Below, piece after piece: positions 33,385 to 46,051 of a DNA stretch of 64,000 bases (positions within the stretch are counted from its first letter, which is position 1; each line of letters opens with the position of its first letter). The DNA is taken from the NCBI RefSeq assembly GCF_001659605.2, contig NC_035172.2, positions 31,175,342-31,239,341 on the forward strand, given 5' to 3'. The translations under genes were made by a program, and so were the position numbers. The notes below the pieces were generated by a model, which worked only from the letters and a program-made list of their open reading frames with translations, did not search any database and was not told where the DNA came from. The DNA comes from Manihot esculenta (lineage: Eukaryota; Streptophyta; Magnoliopsida; Malpighiales; Euphorbiaceae).

Positions 33385-35577
33385 TGTAATACCCGGCTAG
33401 ATCCTGGCATCGGAATCCCGACTTTTCGGCGGAATCTCAGTTGGAATCTGGACTTCAAGGATGCCGGAGCCTTCTAGAAGGGTAAAATAAAAGTTTTCTA
33501 AAATGTTTTTAAGTGTTTTAAGGTATTGAATGAGAAAGAAATTGAGTTTTAAAAAGAAAAGACCATGGAGGCAGAACCCAGGTTCGGCCGCCGAACATGG
33601 GATAGTTTAGGGGGCACGTTAGGCTGCCGAAGGTGGTGGAGCTGTGGAGACAGCTTAGGCCGCCGAAGGTGGTTGACCGGCCACCTATAAAAGGCCCTCA
33701 GACCGAAAATGGGCGAGTTTTCTCCCCATTCTCAAGCTAAGGTGAGTTCATGTCCTCCTTTGGTTGCTTTCATGTTCTTTCTTCAAATCTTTCAAGTTTT
33801 AACAAGTTTTAGCTTGGGTTTTGAAGTTGTGAGCTTAAGATCAAGTTTTGGGAGCTTGGAGACCCAAGGAGTTGTTTCCTCCTATCTCCAAGTTAGGGAT
33901 CGCACCAACCCTTGATCTTCAAGAGGTAAGTGTGGATCTTTGCCTTCCTTTATGTTTTAATGAAGTTTATGAAGTTTTGATGCTTGTGTGTGGGTAGATG
34001 TGCATGTTAAGGTTTATGTGGGTTTTATGCTCAATGTATGTTTATGTGATGTTATGTTGAGAGGTTTAAGCTAGTTTATGCCCTATATGCATGTGGGAGT
34101 GTGTATGCATGTTTGGGAGAGAGCATGTGAGGTTTTGGGTTGTTTTGGAAGGTTTGGAAGGCTGTTTGTGCATGAGGAAGCTGAGTTCTGCCATTCTGGA
34201 AGAACTCAGGTTCGGCAGCCGAAGGCCTTTTCGGCCGCCGAACCTGCCTGTGGTGGCTTGTTTTGCCTGCCGAACCCTGCCCCCGAAAGTTAGACTTTCG
34301 GCTCTGGAGGGGAGTTTCGGCCGCCGAAGGTGCCGCCGAACATGCATGAGTTTCTTCTTTGGAAGGGACTTTCGGCCGCTGAAGGTGCCGCCGAAAGTGG
34401 CTGAGTTTCGGCTCTGGAGGGACTTTCGGCCGCCGAACCTGCCGTCGAAAGTGCACTGTCCAGCCTTGCTTTGCATGATTTCTATGATGTTTTAGAGGGT
34501 TTTTGGGGAGTTGTTTAGAATCTTGTTAGAGTGTGTTTGGTGCCTCATTTGAGTCCACCTGTGTAGGATCGGACCCTAGGAACCGACGAGGCCAGCAGTG
34601 CTAGCTGTTGCAGAGTCAGTCCAGCGTCTGCCAGAGGTGAGTAGAACTAACTCAAATGTTTTAAGCATGTTCACGCATCATGAATACCATGCATATGTAT
34701 TAGGCTGTTGCATTAGATTTCACGAAGATGTTGCATTGCATAATTTGCTGATGATGTGGATGGACCAAAGCGACCCCAATAGCCCTAGATATGATATGTT
34801 GATGAAGTCTTGAGGAGCCCCACCGAGGGCTGGGCACTAATGAAGTCCTGAAGAGCCCGTTCGAGGGCCGGGCACCATGATATGTTACAGAAGTCCTGAG
34901 GAGCTCCTTCGAGGGCCGGGCACAGACAGAGGGAGTTTTGGAGGTCATGTCCATCCGTGATGTGAAATGTTTGTGCTATGACGCATTCCATAAAAGCATG
35001 TTTTATTATAATGTTTATTGTTCTGCTCATTGGGCTTTTTAGCTCACCCCTTTCCCCTAACCTCCAGGCTTGCAGGTCAGAGGTAGTCCAGGAAGATGCC
35101 AATGGTAAAGGTTATGGCTTTGTAATAGATTAGCATGTTAGCGTGGACATGTAATGTAAATTGATATAATGCATTGTAAGATAATGTAATGTAATGTAAT
35201 GTAATGAAATGTAAAGTAGAGTAAGGTTTTATGGTTTAGTATTGTGCTTGGCCCTAAGGTCTGGTTAATCCTTTTTTGTTTATGATGTATGTTATGTTTT
35301 TATTGTTGAGAAGTGAACCAGGCTTAATGTATGTAATGTTGACCCAGCTAGAGCATTTGATGAGGGCTCTAGCATGGGGGTTTTTATGTTTACCGTTATG
35401 TAGCATACGAATCAAGCTTGGTATATGAAAGGTTTTAAAGTTTTTATGTTTATGTCTGATCATGTATGGGATTATACCAGTTGTACAGGATGTATGTTAG
35501 GCTTGCTACGGGTCCCGGCGGCCTTAAGCCGATCTGGATCCTAGCGCCAGTATCGGTCCGGTTTCCGGGTCGTTACA
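33385..35577 (+). repeat. Element C 3' LTR
   Basis: 2,193 bases. By eye the first 360 bases differ from the 5' LTR at roughly 5 per cent of positions, while the following ~1.8 kb are nearly identical. TATA box at 33686-33693. Confidence 0.93.
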
Positions 35578-35582
35578 ATGTT

Positions 35583-36414
35583 GATATGGATTGGATGACC
35601 CATTAGCCCTCGATATGATATGATTACGATGATACGATACGGAAGTCCAGTGAGGCCCATTCTACGCCCCTGGCACAGATCAAGAGAAAGACCAGTGAGG
35701 CCCATTCTATGCCCCCGGCACATTGGAATGTTATGTTATGTTATGTTAAGAGAAAGACTAGTGAGGCCCATTCTACACCCCTGGCACAGTTGGATATGTA
35801 GAGGGCTATTGGTGACAACTCCATCCTTGATGTGATTTGTTTGTGATGTGATGCATTTCATGAAAGCATGTGTTTAATATATTGTTTTACTATTCTGCTC
35901 ATTGGGCTCTAGTAGCTCACCCCTTTCCCTTAACCCCCAGGTTTGCAGGTTCGGGATAGACCAGGAAGTCAGCAAGAGTGAAAGTTTTATGTATGTAATA
36001 GTTTAGTGTGGACATGAAAGATAATGAAATGTAATGTGATGTAAAGTATTGTACATTAATGTTATGAGGTTTAGAATTGTGCTTGGCCCTAATGTAATGT
36101 TAAATCCCTTTTGTACATGATCTTATGTTAATGTTCTAATGATAATATGTCAAACCAATCTTGATATATGTAATGTTGACCCAACTAGAGCATTTGATGA
36201 GGGCTCTAGTATAGGGTTTGTTTGTTAATGTTATGGTGCATGCACAGATCAAGCTAGGTGGATGAAAAAGTTTAAAATTTTTATGTAAATGTATGATCAT
36301 GTATGGGATTTATCAGGTATGATAGGTTGTATGTTAGGCTTGCTATGGGTCCCAGCGACCTTAAGTCGATCTGGATCCTAGCGCCGGTAGCGGTCCGGTT
36401 TCTGGGTTGTTACA
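35583..36414 (+). repeat. Element B 5' LTR, right part
   Basis: Continuation of the B LTR after element C, ending GGGTTGTTACA. It contains two units with GGCCCATTCTAYGCCCC and microsatellite-like TGTTATG and AATGTAATG stretches. Confidence 0.9.
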
Positions 36415-36417
36415 GAG

Positions 36418-36430
36418 TGGTATCAGAGCC
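36418..36430 (+). other. Primer binding site of element B
   Basis: TGGTATCAGAGCC three bases after the LTR end, complementary to initiator-Met tRNA. No primer site follows the LTRs at 39946 or 46051, which shows those are not ordinary 5' LTRs. Confidence 0.9.
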
Positions 36431-36677
36431 CTAGGTTCATATGGTCGGACCTAGAGAGTGTCGGGCTCATAGATGTTCTAGAAGGGCAAGCACAAAAGGA
36501 AAATCATGTCCACTAGGATAGGATGTAGAGTCCTGCCTTGAATGATGATGTGAAATGCCATGATGACATGCATGTGCATTAGTGATATGTGATGTATGTG
36601 ATGCGGGTTCATGTGTTTCCACATGAACCATATGATGCTAATGTTTTATGTGATGTGTGCTATTTTTCAGAAGCAGA

Positions 36678-37805
36678 ATGAGAGGTACTCGTCGATCTGC
36701 AAGATTGACTGGAGTCCCACCAGAAAGCGAGGGCATGGATGCCCGCCCCCCTGCATTGCCAAGGGCAATGTCCTGCAGGTCTAGTAGGGAGAGAGTGTCA
36801 AGGGACCCTAGAAGGTCTTTTGATGCAAGCAGAAGGGGAGCAGTTCAAGGAGGAGTGTCAGCTGAGGGGGATGAAATGGATGTTGACCAGAGAAGGGATG
36901 GAAGTCTGGGTGTGAGCATGTCTGAAGAGGGCATGGGAGAATCTCAAGGAGGCACTCAGGCCTCGGGGTTTGCTCAACTACCCCAATATCAACCCTTTCC
37001 ACAGGGCCCCGGGTATTCGATGGGAGGTACATCGGATTACCCCAGCTTCAACCCTTATCCATCCTTCATGCTTTACCCACCTTTCTATCCACCATACCCC
37101 CAGTACCCCATGTATCCACCCTTACCTTTCTATCCAAATGTAGCAAACCCTAATCCAGGGAATGTTGCAACTCCTCCACCACCCCCTGAACCTGTAGCTC
37201 CTAAAGTCCAAGTACCCAAATCTAGCTCATCTGGGGGGAGCATAGTTAAGATGACTGATTATTTGAAGCTGGATGCTCCCAAGTTCAAGACGGGAGATGA
37301 TCCATTTGAGTACCTGAAGACAGTAAAAATGATTACAGATGAGTTAGGGGCAGATGATTGTAGAGCCATTCAGATGGCGGGGTTCACACTTAAATGCAAA
37401 AAGGCCCGTGAGTGGTTTAAAAACTATGTGGACCCAAGATTGGACAGTTTAACCTGGGAGGAGTTTGCTAATGAATTTGCAAGATGGGCTTTCCCTGATA
37501 GCTCAAGGGAATTGAAGATAATTGAGTTTGAACAGTTAAGGCAGACTGAAGAGATGAGTGAGGATGAGTTTACGAATAAGTTCTTGGAGCTGTTGCCGTT
37601 TGTGAAGCAAACTTATGATACAGATCAGAAGAAAGCAAGGAGGTATACCATGAGGCTCCACTCTAGGTATTCCTCCCTAATTCTTGCAGCAGAGAGGGAG
37701 AGCATCCACACTATAGTGGATGCAGCACGGAAGATGGAGGCTAGTGCCATCATTCAGGGGACAGTTAAGCAATCTGTGGCACAGTCTTCAGGTTCAAAGA
37801 CCCTA
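36678..37805 (+). pseudogene. Element B gag, N-terminal part
   Basis: An open frame from ATG 36678 (MRGTRRSARLTG) is collinear with A gag. It has a basic N-terminus, a Pro/Tyr-rich low-complexity segment near 36975-37200 and the gag core near 37245-37690 with KAREWFKNYVDPRLDSL. It is cut after GSKT at 37805 by a D-type LTR. The continuation (PGRGKLDP...) is found at 39947 and again at 46052. A splice-acceptor-like TATTTTTCAG ends at 36670, seven bases before the ATG. Confidence 0.9.
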
Positions 37806-39946
37806 TGTAATACCCGGCTAGACCCCGGCATCGGAATTCCTGCCTTTCAGCGGAATCTCGGATGTCCGAACTCTCTAGAAGGGTAGAATTATGTTTTTTC
37901 TAAAATGTTTTCATGTGTTTTAAGGTTTTAAGTAAGAAAGAAATTGAGTTTGTGAAAGAAAGGAAGGAAATTCAGGTTCGGCCGCCGAACCTCATGTTCG
38001 GCCGCCGAACATGGTGGAGTTTAAGGAGCACTTTTGGCCCCCGAAGGTGGTCTGACCAGCCACCTATAAAAGACCCCTTGTCTGAAAATGGGCGAGTTTC
38101 CTTCTCAATTTTCAGGCAGAGGTGAGTCCAAACCCTTCCATGGTTAGTTTTGATGTTTTCCTTCAAATCTTTTAAGCTTTTAACAAGCTTTCATCTTGTT
38201 TTGAAGTTTTTAAGCTCAAAATCCAAGCTGTGAAGCTTGGAGACCTCCGGAACCCGTTTTCCTCAAATCTCCAAGTTGGGTCGCGCCTTCTCTCGATCTT
38301 CAGGAGGTAAGCGTCTATCCTCACCGTCTTTGATGTTTTAAGCAAGTGTTATGAAGGGTTACGGGGTAAAGATGCATGATTAGGCTAGTTGTAAAAGTGG
38401 TAGGGTTTATGGTAGTTTGAGGATAAATGCATATTAAATGTGTTGCTATGTTAATGTTGTTGGGGTATAGGTTAGTTTTAGAATGTGTTTATGCATGTTT
38501 TTGCATGGTTTAGTTTGAGTTTAGAAGGTTTTGGGTGGTTGGATGCATGTTGGTGGCTTGGGTTCTGCCTACTGGAGGACCCAGGTTCGACTGCCGAAAC
38601 CATGTTCGGCTGCCGAACCTGCTTGAGGAGGCAGTTCTAGCTGCCGAACCCTGCCCCCGAAAGTTTGGACTTTCAGCTCTGGAGGGGATTTTGGGCCGTT
38701 GAACCTGCCCCCGAAGGTTGGTGAGTTTCGGCTCTGGAACCACTTTTGGTCGCCGAACCTGTCGCCGAAAGTGGCTGAGTTTCGGCTTTGGAGGGACTTT
38801 CGGTCGCCGAACCTGCCGCAGAAAGTGCCCTGTTCAACCGTCCTTTGCATGTTTTCTATGCATATTTTATGATATTTTAGGGGGTTTTTGGGGGGATGTT
38901 TAGAGTTATGTTAGTGTATGTTAGGTCCCTCATTTGAGTCCACCTGTGTAGGTTCGGACCCGATGAATCGAGGACCCCAGCAGTGAGATAGCTGCTTCAG
39001 AGTCTTTTCAGAGTTAGCCTGAGGTGAGTAGAATGGATCATTATGTTTCAAAATAAATAAATTTCGAGCATGTTCATGCATCACGAATGCCATGATATAT
39101 ACTAGGTTGTTTGCATTAGAATTCACGAATATGTTGCATTGCATACTATGATGTTGATGTGGATGGATGTTGGATGATCCATTAGTCCTCGATATGATAT
39201 GATATGATATGGTACGGAAGTCCAGGTCGAGGCCCATTCTACGCCCTTGGCACATTGGAATGTTATGTTATGTTATGTTAAGAGAAAGTTCAGGTCGAGG
39301 CCCATTCTACGCCCCTGGCACTATTGGATATGTAGAGGGCTATTGGTGACAAGTCCATCCTTGATGTGATTTGTTTGTGATGTGATGCATTTCATGAAAG
39401 CATGAATTTTAATATACTGTTTTACTATTCTGCTCACTAGGCTCTAGTGGCTCACCCCTTTTCCTTAACTCCCAGGTTTGCAGGTTCGGGATAGATCAGG
39501 AAGTCAGCAAGAGTAAAAGTTTTATGTATGTAATAGTTAGTTGTGGACATAAAAGATAATGTAATGTAATGTAGAGTATTGTATAGAATTGTAATGAGGA
39601 TTAGTATTGTGCTTGACCCTAGAGTTTATGGTTAATCCCTTTTGATACATGATCTTTATGTAATGTTTTATTAATGTGATGTAAACCAAGCTTGATGTAT
39701 GTAATGTCGACCCAACTAGAGCATTTGATGAGGGCTCTAGTGTGGGGTTTTTATGTATTCAGTTTCAGTGCATGCACAGGTCAAGCTTGGTAGATGGAAA
39801 GTTTAAATTTTTTTTATGAAAATGTATGATCATGTATGGGATTCATCAGGTATGACAGGTTATATGTAAGGCTTGCTACGGGTCCTGGCGACCTTAAGTT
39901 GATATGGATCCTAGCGCCGGTAGCGGTCCGATTTTGGGTCATTACA
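37806..39946 (+). repeat. D-type LTR inserted in gag of element B
   Basis: 2,141 bases, TGTAATACCC to GGTCATTACA. Flanks CCCTA (37801-37805) and CCCCA (39947-39951) differ at one base and together fit a 5-base target duplication in the gag sequence ACCCCAGGC. It is followed directly by gag, not by a primer site, so it behaves as a solo LTR. It pairs with the LTR at 43908-46051: the first ~480 bases differ at several per cent, the rest at about 1 per cent. Confidence 0.9.
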
Positions 39947-42900
39947 CCCCAGGCAGGGGAAAGCTAGATCCCACTTCTATGAGTGCAACAGCTTCAGGCA
40001 GTAAGAGGTGGAGTAGCACCACCAAAAAGCCAAAGAAGAATAAGTTCTGGAATCGCTTGAAATCAGGTCTGGGACTCGGTGGTGGCTCGAGCTCGGGTTC
40101 AGATGGTGCAGAGTGTTTGAGGTGTGGTAAGCTACACAAGGGAGTGTGTCGGTTTGGGACTACAGCCTGCTTCAGATGTGGGCAGGAGGGACACATGGCA
40201 CGGGAGTGTCCTAGGGCACCTTTTATGGCACCATCCCAATAGACAGCTTCTGGTAGTGTGGCTCATCCAGTAGCTCCAGCCGTGACTTAGGGCAGTGGCA
40301 GAGGCAGAGGGAGAGGGGCAGCCTATTCTTCAGCAGGTTCCCGAGGTGAAGGTCCATCAGCTCCAGCTCGGATCTTCACTATGACACAGCAGGAGGCGAA
40401 CACATCCAACACCGTAGTGTCAGGTAATCTCATCATTGGTTGTTCCAATGTGTATGCTTTAATGGACCCTGGTGCATCTCATTCTTTTGTTGCTCCGAGA
40501 GCCGTTGAGAGGTTGGGTTTGATAGTCTCTGGGTTAGAGTGTCCCCTCTGGGTCAGTGGACCCAAGTGTGATCCATCAGTGGCAGAGTCAGTCTGCCGGT
40601 ATAGTCCAGTGTTTGTTGAGAGTAGATGCCTTCCAACCGACCTTGTGGTTCTAGATTTGACGGATTTTGATCTCATTCTAGGGATGGATTGGCTATCTGC
40701 TCATGGTGCTACCTTGGACTGCAGAGACAAGGTAGTCAGGTTCAGAGATCAGGATGGGTCAGAGGTTGTCTTCAGAGGAGACGGGAGGGGTATGCCTAGA
40801 GGTCTGATATTAGCCCTACAAGCTCATAGGTTGCTCAAAAGAGGTTGTCAAGGGTTTCTAGCTCATGTGAGAGAGCTGGATAGTCAGGTTAGGGAGCCCG
40901 CCTCAGTGCCCGTGGTCAGAGAGTTTCCAGATATCTTCCCAAATGAGCTTTCAGGACTACCACCTGCTCGGAAGATAGAGTTTGAAATAGAATTGATGCC
41001 TGAAACCAGACCGATCTCTATCCCTCCCTACAGGATGGCACCAGCAGTGTTGAAGGAGCTAAAGGAGCAGTTGCAAGAGTTGGTAGACAAGGGTTCCATC
41101 CAACCAAGTACCTCACCTTGGGGTGCTCCAGTGCTATTTGTGAAGAAGAAGGATGGATCCTTGAGACTTTGTATCGACTACAGGCAGTTGAACAAAGTCA
41201 CTACCAAGAATAAGTATCCGTTACCTAGGATCGATGATCTATTTGACCAGCTAGCAGGAGCAAGTTGTTTCTCCAAGATAGATCTGAGATCCGGGTACCA
41301 CCAGCTGAGAATAAGAGAAGAAGATGTGCCGAAGACGGTGTTTAGGACCAGATATGGGCATTATGAGTTCCTAGTAATGCCGTTCGGGCTGACCAATGCC
41401 CCTGCAGCATTCATGGATCTCATGAACAGAGCTTTCAGTCAGTATCTGGATCACTTTGTTATTGTCTTCATTGATGATATCTTAGTGTATTCCAGAAATG
41501 CAGAGGAGCATGCCCATCATCTGAGGTTAGTTTTGCAGACCCTGAGGGAGCATGGCTTGTATGCCAAGTTCTCCAAGTGTGAATTCTGGTTGAGGAGCAT
41601 CTCATTCTTGGGGCATGTTGTATTAGAAAACGGGATTGAAGTGGACCCCAAGAAGGTGGAAGCTGTAGCTAACTGGCCCAGACCCATTACAGTAACATAG
41701 ATCAAGAGCTTTTTGGGTTTGGCAGGTTACTACAGGAGGTTCATTCAGGACTTCTCTAAAATTACCGCTCCTATGACCAGATTAACCAAGAATAATCAGA
41801 GGTTCGTGTGGTCTGAACAATGTGAAGAAAGCTTTGAAGAGCTAAAGAAAAGGTTAACATCAGCACCGGTGTTAGCTCTGCCTACCAGTAATGAAGACTT
41901 TACAGTGTTTTGTGATGCGTCCCGTGTGGGACTGGGTTGTGTGCTGATGCAAAATGAGAGGGTAATTGCTTATGCTTCTAGGCAGCTGAAGAAGCATGAG
42001 TTGAATTATCCTACACATGACCTAGAGATGGTAGCTGTGATCTTTGCACTCAAGATGTGGAGGCATTACCTGTATGGGGTTAAATGTGAGATCTTCACTG
42101 ATCATAAAAGCTTGCAGTACATCTTGAGTCAGAGAGAGTTGAACCTGAGGCAGAAAAGATGGGTAGAACTACTTAGTGACTATGATTGCAAGATTCAGTA
42201 CCATTCGGGTAAGGCAAATGTTGTGGCAAATGCCCTAAGCTGGAAATCACTTGGCAGTCTATCCCATATCGCAACAGAGAGGAGACCGGTGGTGAGGGAA
42301 TTCTATAAGCTCATTAATGAAGGGTTGTAGTTGGAGTTGACTGGTACAGGTGCTTTGATAGCCCAGATGAGGGTGACACCCGTGTTTCTGGAGCAGGTGG
42401 CTCAGAAACAGCATGAGGACCCCGAGTTGGTGAAGATAGCAAGAGTAGTCCAAGCAAGCAAGAATGAAGAGTTCAGATTTGACAACAAGGGGATCCTCGG
42501 CTATGGGAGTAGATTATTTGTACCAGATGACGTGAGTCTGAAAGGTGACATTATGAGGGAAGCTTATAATGCTAGATACAGTGTTCACCCTGGAGCCACC
42601 AAGATGTATCAAGATCTGAAGAGAGTTTATTGGTGGCCAGCTATGAAGAGAGAAGTAGCACAGTTCGTGTCCGCCTGCGAAGTATGTCAGAGGGTGAAGT
42701 TGGAACATCAGAAGCTGGCTGGAATGCTTAACCCACTACCGATTCCAGAGTGGAAATGGGAGAAAATAGCTATGGATTCCATGGTGGGGTTAACGGCAAC
42801 GTCCAACAGATTAGACTCCATATGGGTGATTGTGGACAGACTGACCAAATCTGCTCACTTCATCCCTGTCAAGAGCGGCTACTCTGTGGATAAATTGGCG

Positions 42901-43809
42901 CAAGTGTTTGTTGATGAAGTGGTCAGGCTGCATGGGGCTCCTGTTTCAATAGTGTCAGATAGGGGACCCCAGTTCACCTCCAGGTTTTGGCGGAGTCTGC
43001 AGAATGCTATGGGTACCAGGCTAGATTTTAGCACTGCTTTCCATCCACAGACTGACGGGCAGTCAGAGAGGACCATCCAGACAATTGAAGATATGCTCAG
43101 AATGTGTGTGCTAGATTTTGGCGGTTCTTGGAGGCAGCATCTACCTTTGGTGGAGTTTGCCTACAACAACAGCTATCATGCTAGCATAGGGATGGCTCCA
43201 TATGAAGCTTTGTATGGAAGGAAGTGCAGGTCACCTTTCTGCTGGGAAGAAGTGGGAGAACGGTCCTTAGCAGGGCCTGAGCTAGTAGAGATCACTAACA
43301 GAGTAGTAACAATTATCAGAGAAAGGATCAGAACTGCTGTGAGCAGGCAAAAGAGTTATGCAGATGTCCGCAGGAAGCATGTAGAGTTTTAGGAGGGAGA
43401 TTTGGTGTTGCTCAAGGTGTCTCCTATGAAAGGGGTGATTCATTTTGGGAAGAAAGGTAAGCTAGCTCCACGATACATCGGACCCTTTGAAATCTTGCAA
43501 AAGATTCGAAATTTATCGTACAAGCTGGACCTACCTGCCTCAATGGAGAGAATCCATCCGGTTTTCCATGTTTCCATGTTACGAAAGTTCGTGTCAGATC
43601 CAGGCAAGGTTCTTAGTGAGCTTGATGTGGAGATCCTAGGAGATCTCACATATGTTGAGCAGCCAATGCGGATCCTAGACACACAGGTCAGAAAGCTGAG
43701 GAACAAGGAAATCCCGATGGTGAAAGTCCTTTGGAATCACCATAATGTAGAAGAATGTACCTGGGAGACACGGGAGTCTATGCTCCAGCAATACCCTCAT
43801 CTCTTTTAA
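39947..43809 (+). pseudogene. gag C-terminus and pol, copy 1 of the tandem in element B
   Basis: In order: gag tail with zinc knuckle (CFRCGQEGHMAREC near 40160-40205), protease ([10 protein letters not shown] near 40460), reverse transcriptase with FIDD at 41467-41478, RNase H ([11 protein letters not shown] near 41910), integrase zinc finger and core ([15 protein letters not shown]), and a chromodomain-like end near 43620-43806. Premature stops lie at 40240, 40288, 41698, 42328 and 43390; the final stop is 43807-43809. Otherwise the frame is collinear with no frameshift seen. The first ~700 bases are nearly identical to copy 2 (two differences, sharing both early stops). From 40645 onwards the copies diverge by several per cent, so the two pols have different origins. 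Confidence 0.9.
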
Positions 43810-43895
43810 GGTTAGTATCTATGTGTTGTTATGTGTTTATGTGTGTTATGCCATGTTATGCTTGTTTGGTGAACATTCAGGGACGAATGTTCTCA

Positions 43896-43907
43896 AGGGG
43901 GGGAGAA
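43896..43907 (+). other. Polypurine tract before the LTR at 43908
   Basis: AAGGGGGGGAGAA directly precedes TGTAATATCTGG. This places the LTR at 43908 as the 3' LTR of the pol at 40645-43809. Confidence 0.8.
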
Positions 43908-46051
43908 TGTAATATCTGGCTAGACCCCGGCATCGGAATTCCTGCCTTCCGGCGGAATCTCGAATGTCGAAACTCTCTAGAAGGGTAGAATTATGTTTTT
44001 TCTAAAATTTTTTCATGTGTTTTAAGGTTTTAAGTAAGAAAGAAATTGAGTTTTTGAAAGAAAAGCACCAAGGAAGGAAATCAAGGTTCGGCCGCCGAAA
44101 CTCATGTTCGGCCGCCGAACATGGTGGAGTTTAGGTAGCACCTTTGGCCCCCGAAGGTGGTCTGGCCAGCCACCTATAAAAGGCCCCATGTTCGAAAATG
44201 GCTGAGTTTCCTTCTCCATTTTCGGGCAGAGGTGAGTCCAAACCCTTTCATGGTTAGTTTTGATGTTTACCTTCAAATCTTTTAAGCTTTTAACAAGCTT
44301 TCATCTTGTTTTGAAGTTTTTAAGCTCAAAATCGAAGCTGTGAAGCTTGGAGACCTTCAGAACCTGTTTTCCCCAAATCTCCAAGTTGGGTCACGCCTTC
44401 TCTCGATCTTCAGGAGGTAAGCGTCGATCCTCACCGTCTTTGATGTTTTAAGCAAGTGTTATGAAGGGTTATGGGGTAAAGATGCATGATTAGGCTAGTT
44501 GTAAAAGTGGTAGGGTTTATGGTAGTTTGAGGATAAATGCATATTAAATGTGTTGCTATGTTAATGTTGTTGGGGTATAGGTTAGTTTTAGAATGTGTTT
44601 ATGCATGTTTTTGCATGGTTAAGTTTGAGTTTAGAAGGTTTTGGGTGGCTGGATGCATGTTGGTGGCTTGGGTTCTGCCTATTGGAGGACCCAGGTTCGA
44701 CTGCCGAAACCATGTTCGGCTGCCGAACCTGCTTGAGGAGGCAGTTCTAGCTGCCGAACCCTGCCCCTGAAAGTTTGGACTTTCGGCTCTGGAGGGGATT
44801 TTGGGCCGCCGAACCTGCCCCCGAAGGTTGGTGAGTTTCGGCTCTGGAACCACTTTTGGTCGCTGAACCTGTCGCCGAAAGTGGCTGAGTTTCGGCTTTG
44901 GAGGGACTTTCGATCGCCGAACCTGCCGCAGAAAGTGCCCTGTTCAACCGTCCTTTGCATGTTTTCTATGCATATTTTATGATATTTTAGGGGGTTTTTG
45001 GGGGGATGTTTAGAGTTATGTTAGTGTATGTTAGGTCCCTCATTTGAGTCCACCTGTGTAGGTTCGGACCCGATGAACCGAGGACCCCAGCAGTGAGATA
45101 GCTGCTTCAGAGTCTTTTCAGAGTTAGCCTGAGGTGAGTAGAATGGATCATTATGTTTCAAAATAAATAAATTTCGAGCATGTTCATGCATCACGAATGC
45201 CATGATATATACTAGGTTGTTTGCATTAGAATTCACGAATATGTTGCATTGCATACTATGATGTTGATGTGGATGGATGTTGGATGATCCATTAGTCCTC
45301 GATATGATATGATATGGTATGGTACGGAAGTCCAGGTCGAGGCCCATTCTACGCCCCTAGCACATTGGAATGTTATGTTATGTTATGTTAAGAGAAAGTT
45401 CAGGTCAAGGCCCATTCTACGCCCCTGGCACTATTGGATATGTAGAGGGCTATTGGTGACAAGTCCATCCTTGATGTGATTTGTTTGTGATGTGATGCAT
45501 TTCATGAAAGCATGAATTTTAATATACTGTTTTACTATTCTGCTCACTAGGCTCTAGTGGCTCACCCCTTTTCCTTAACTCCCAGGTTTGCAGGTTCGGG
45601 ATAGATCAGGAAGTCAGCAAGAGTAAAAGTTTTATGTATGTAATAGTTAGTTGTGGACATAAAAGATAATGTAATGTAGAGTATTGTATAGAATTGTATT
45701 GAGGATTAGTATTGTGCTTGACCCTAGAGTTTATGGTTAATCCCTTTTGATACATGATCTTTATGTAATGTTTTATTAATGTGATGTAAACCAAGCTTGA
45801 TGTATGTAATGTCGACCCAACTAGAGCATTTGATGAGGGCTCTAGTGTGGGGTTTTTATGTATTCAGTTTCAGTGCATGCACAGGTCAAACTTGGTAGAT
45901 GGAAAGTTTAAATTTTTTTTATGAAAATGTATGATCATGTATGGGATTCATCAGGTATGACAGGTTGTATGTAAGGCTTGCTACGGGTCCTGGCGACCTT
46001 AAGTTGATATGGATCCTAGCGCCGGTAGCGGTCCGATTTTGGGTCGTTACA
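43908..46051 (+). repeat. D-type LTR, second copy (3' LTR position)
   Basis: 2,144 bases, TGTAATATCT to GGTCGTTACA, of the same subfamily as 37806-39946 and clearly unlike B's own LTRs. It is preceded by a polypurine tract, as a 3' LTR should be. It is followed at 46052 by CCCCAGGC, the same gag sequence that follows the first D-type LTR. TATA box at 44175-44182. Confidence 0.92.

Larger units (their letters stand above)
28803..35577 (+). mobile_element. Element C inserted in 5' LTR of element B
   Basis: A complete element of 6,775 bases with 5' LTR 28803-30976, primer site, shortened gag, decayed pol remnants, polypurine tract and 3' LTR 33385-35577. Perfect ATGTT duplications flank it (28798-28802 and 35578-35582). 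The interior is only about 2.4 kb and lacks most of reverse transcriptase, RNase H and integrase, so it is a deletion derivative. Its LTRs are similar to each other, so it inserted relatively recently. Confidence 0.93.

Noticed and set aside
37806..46051. A simple full-length element D inserted in B
   Set aside because: The left LTR is not followed by a primer site or gag start but by the interrupted B gag, so an ordinary full-length insertion does not fit.
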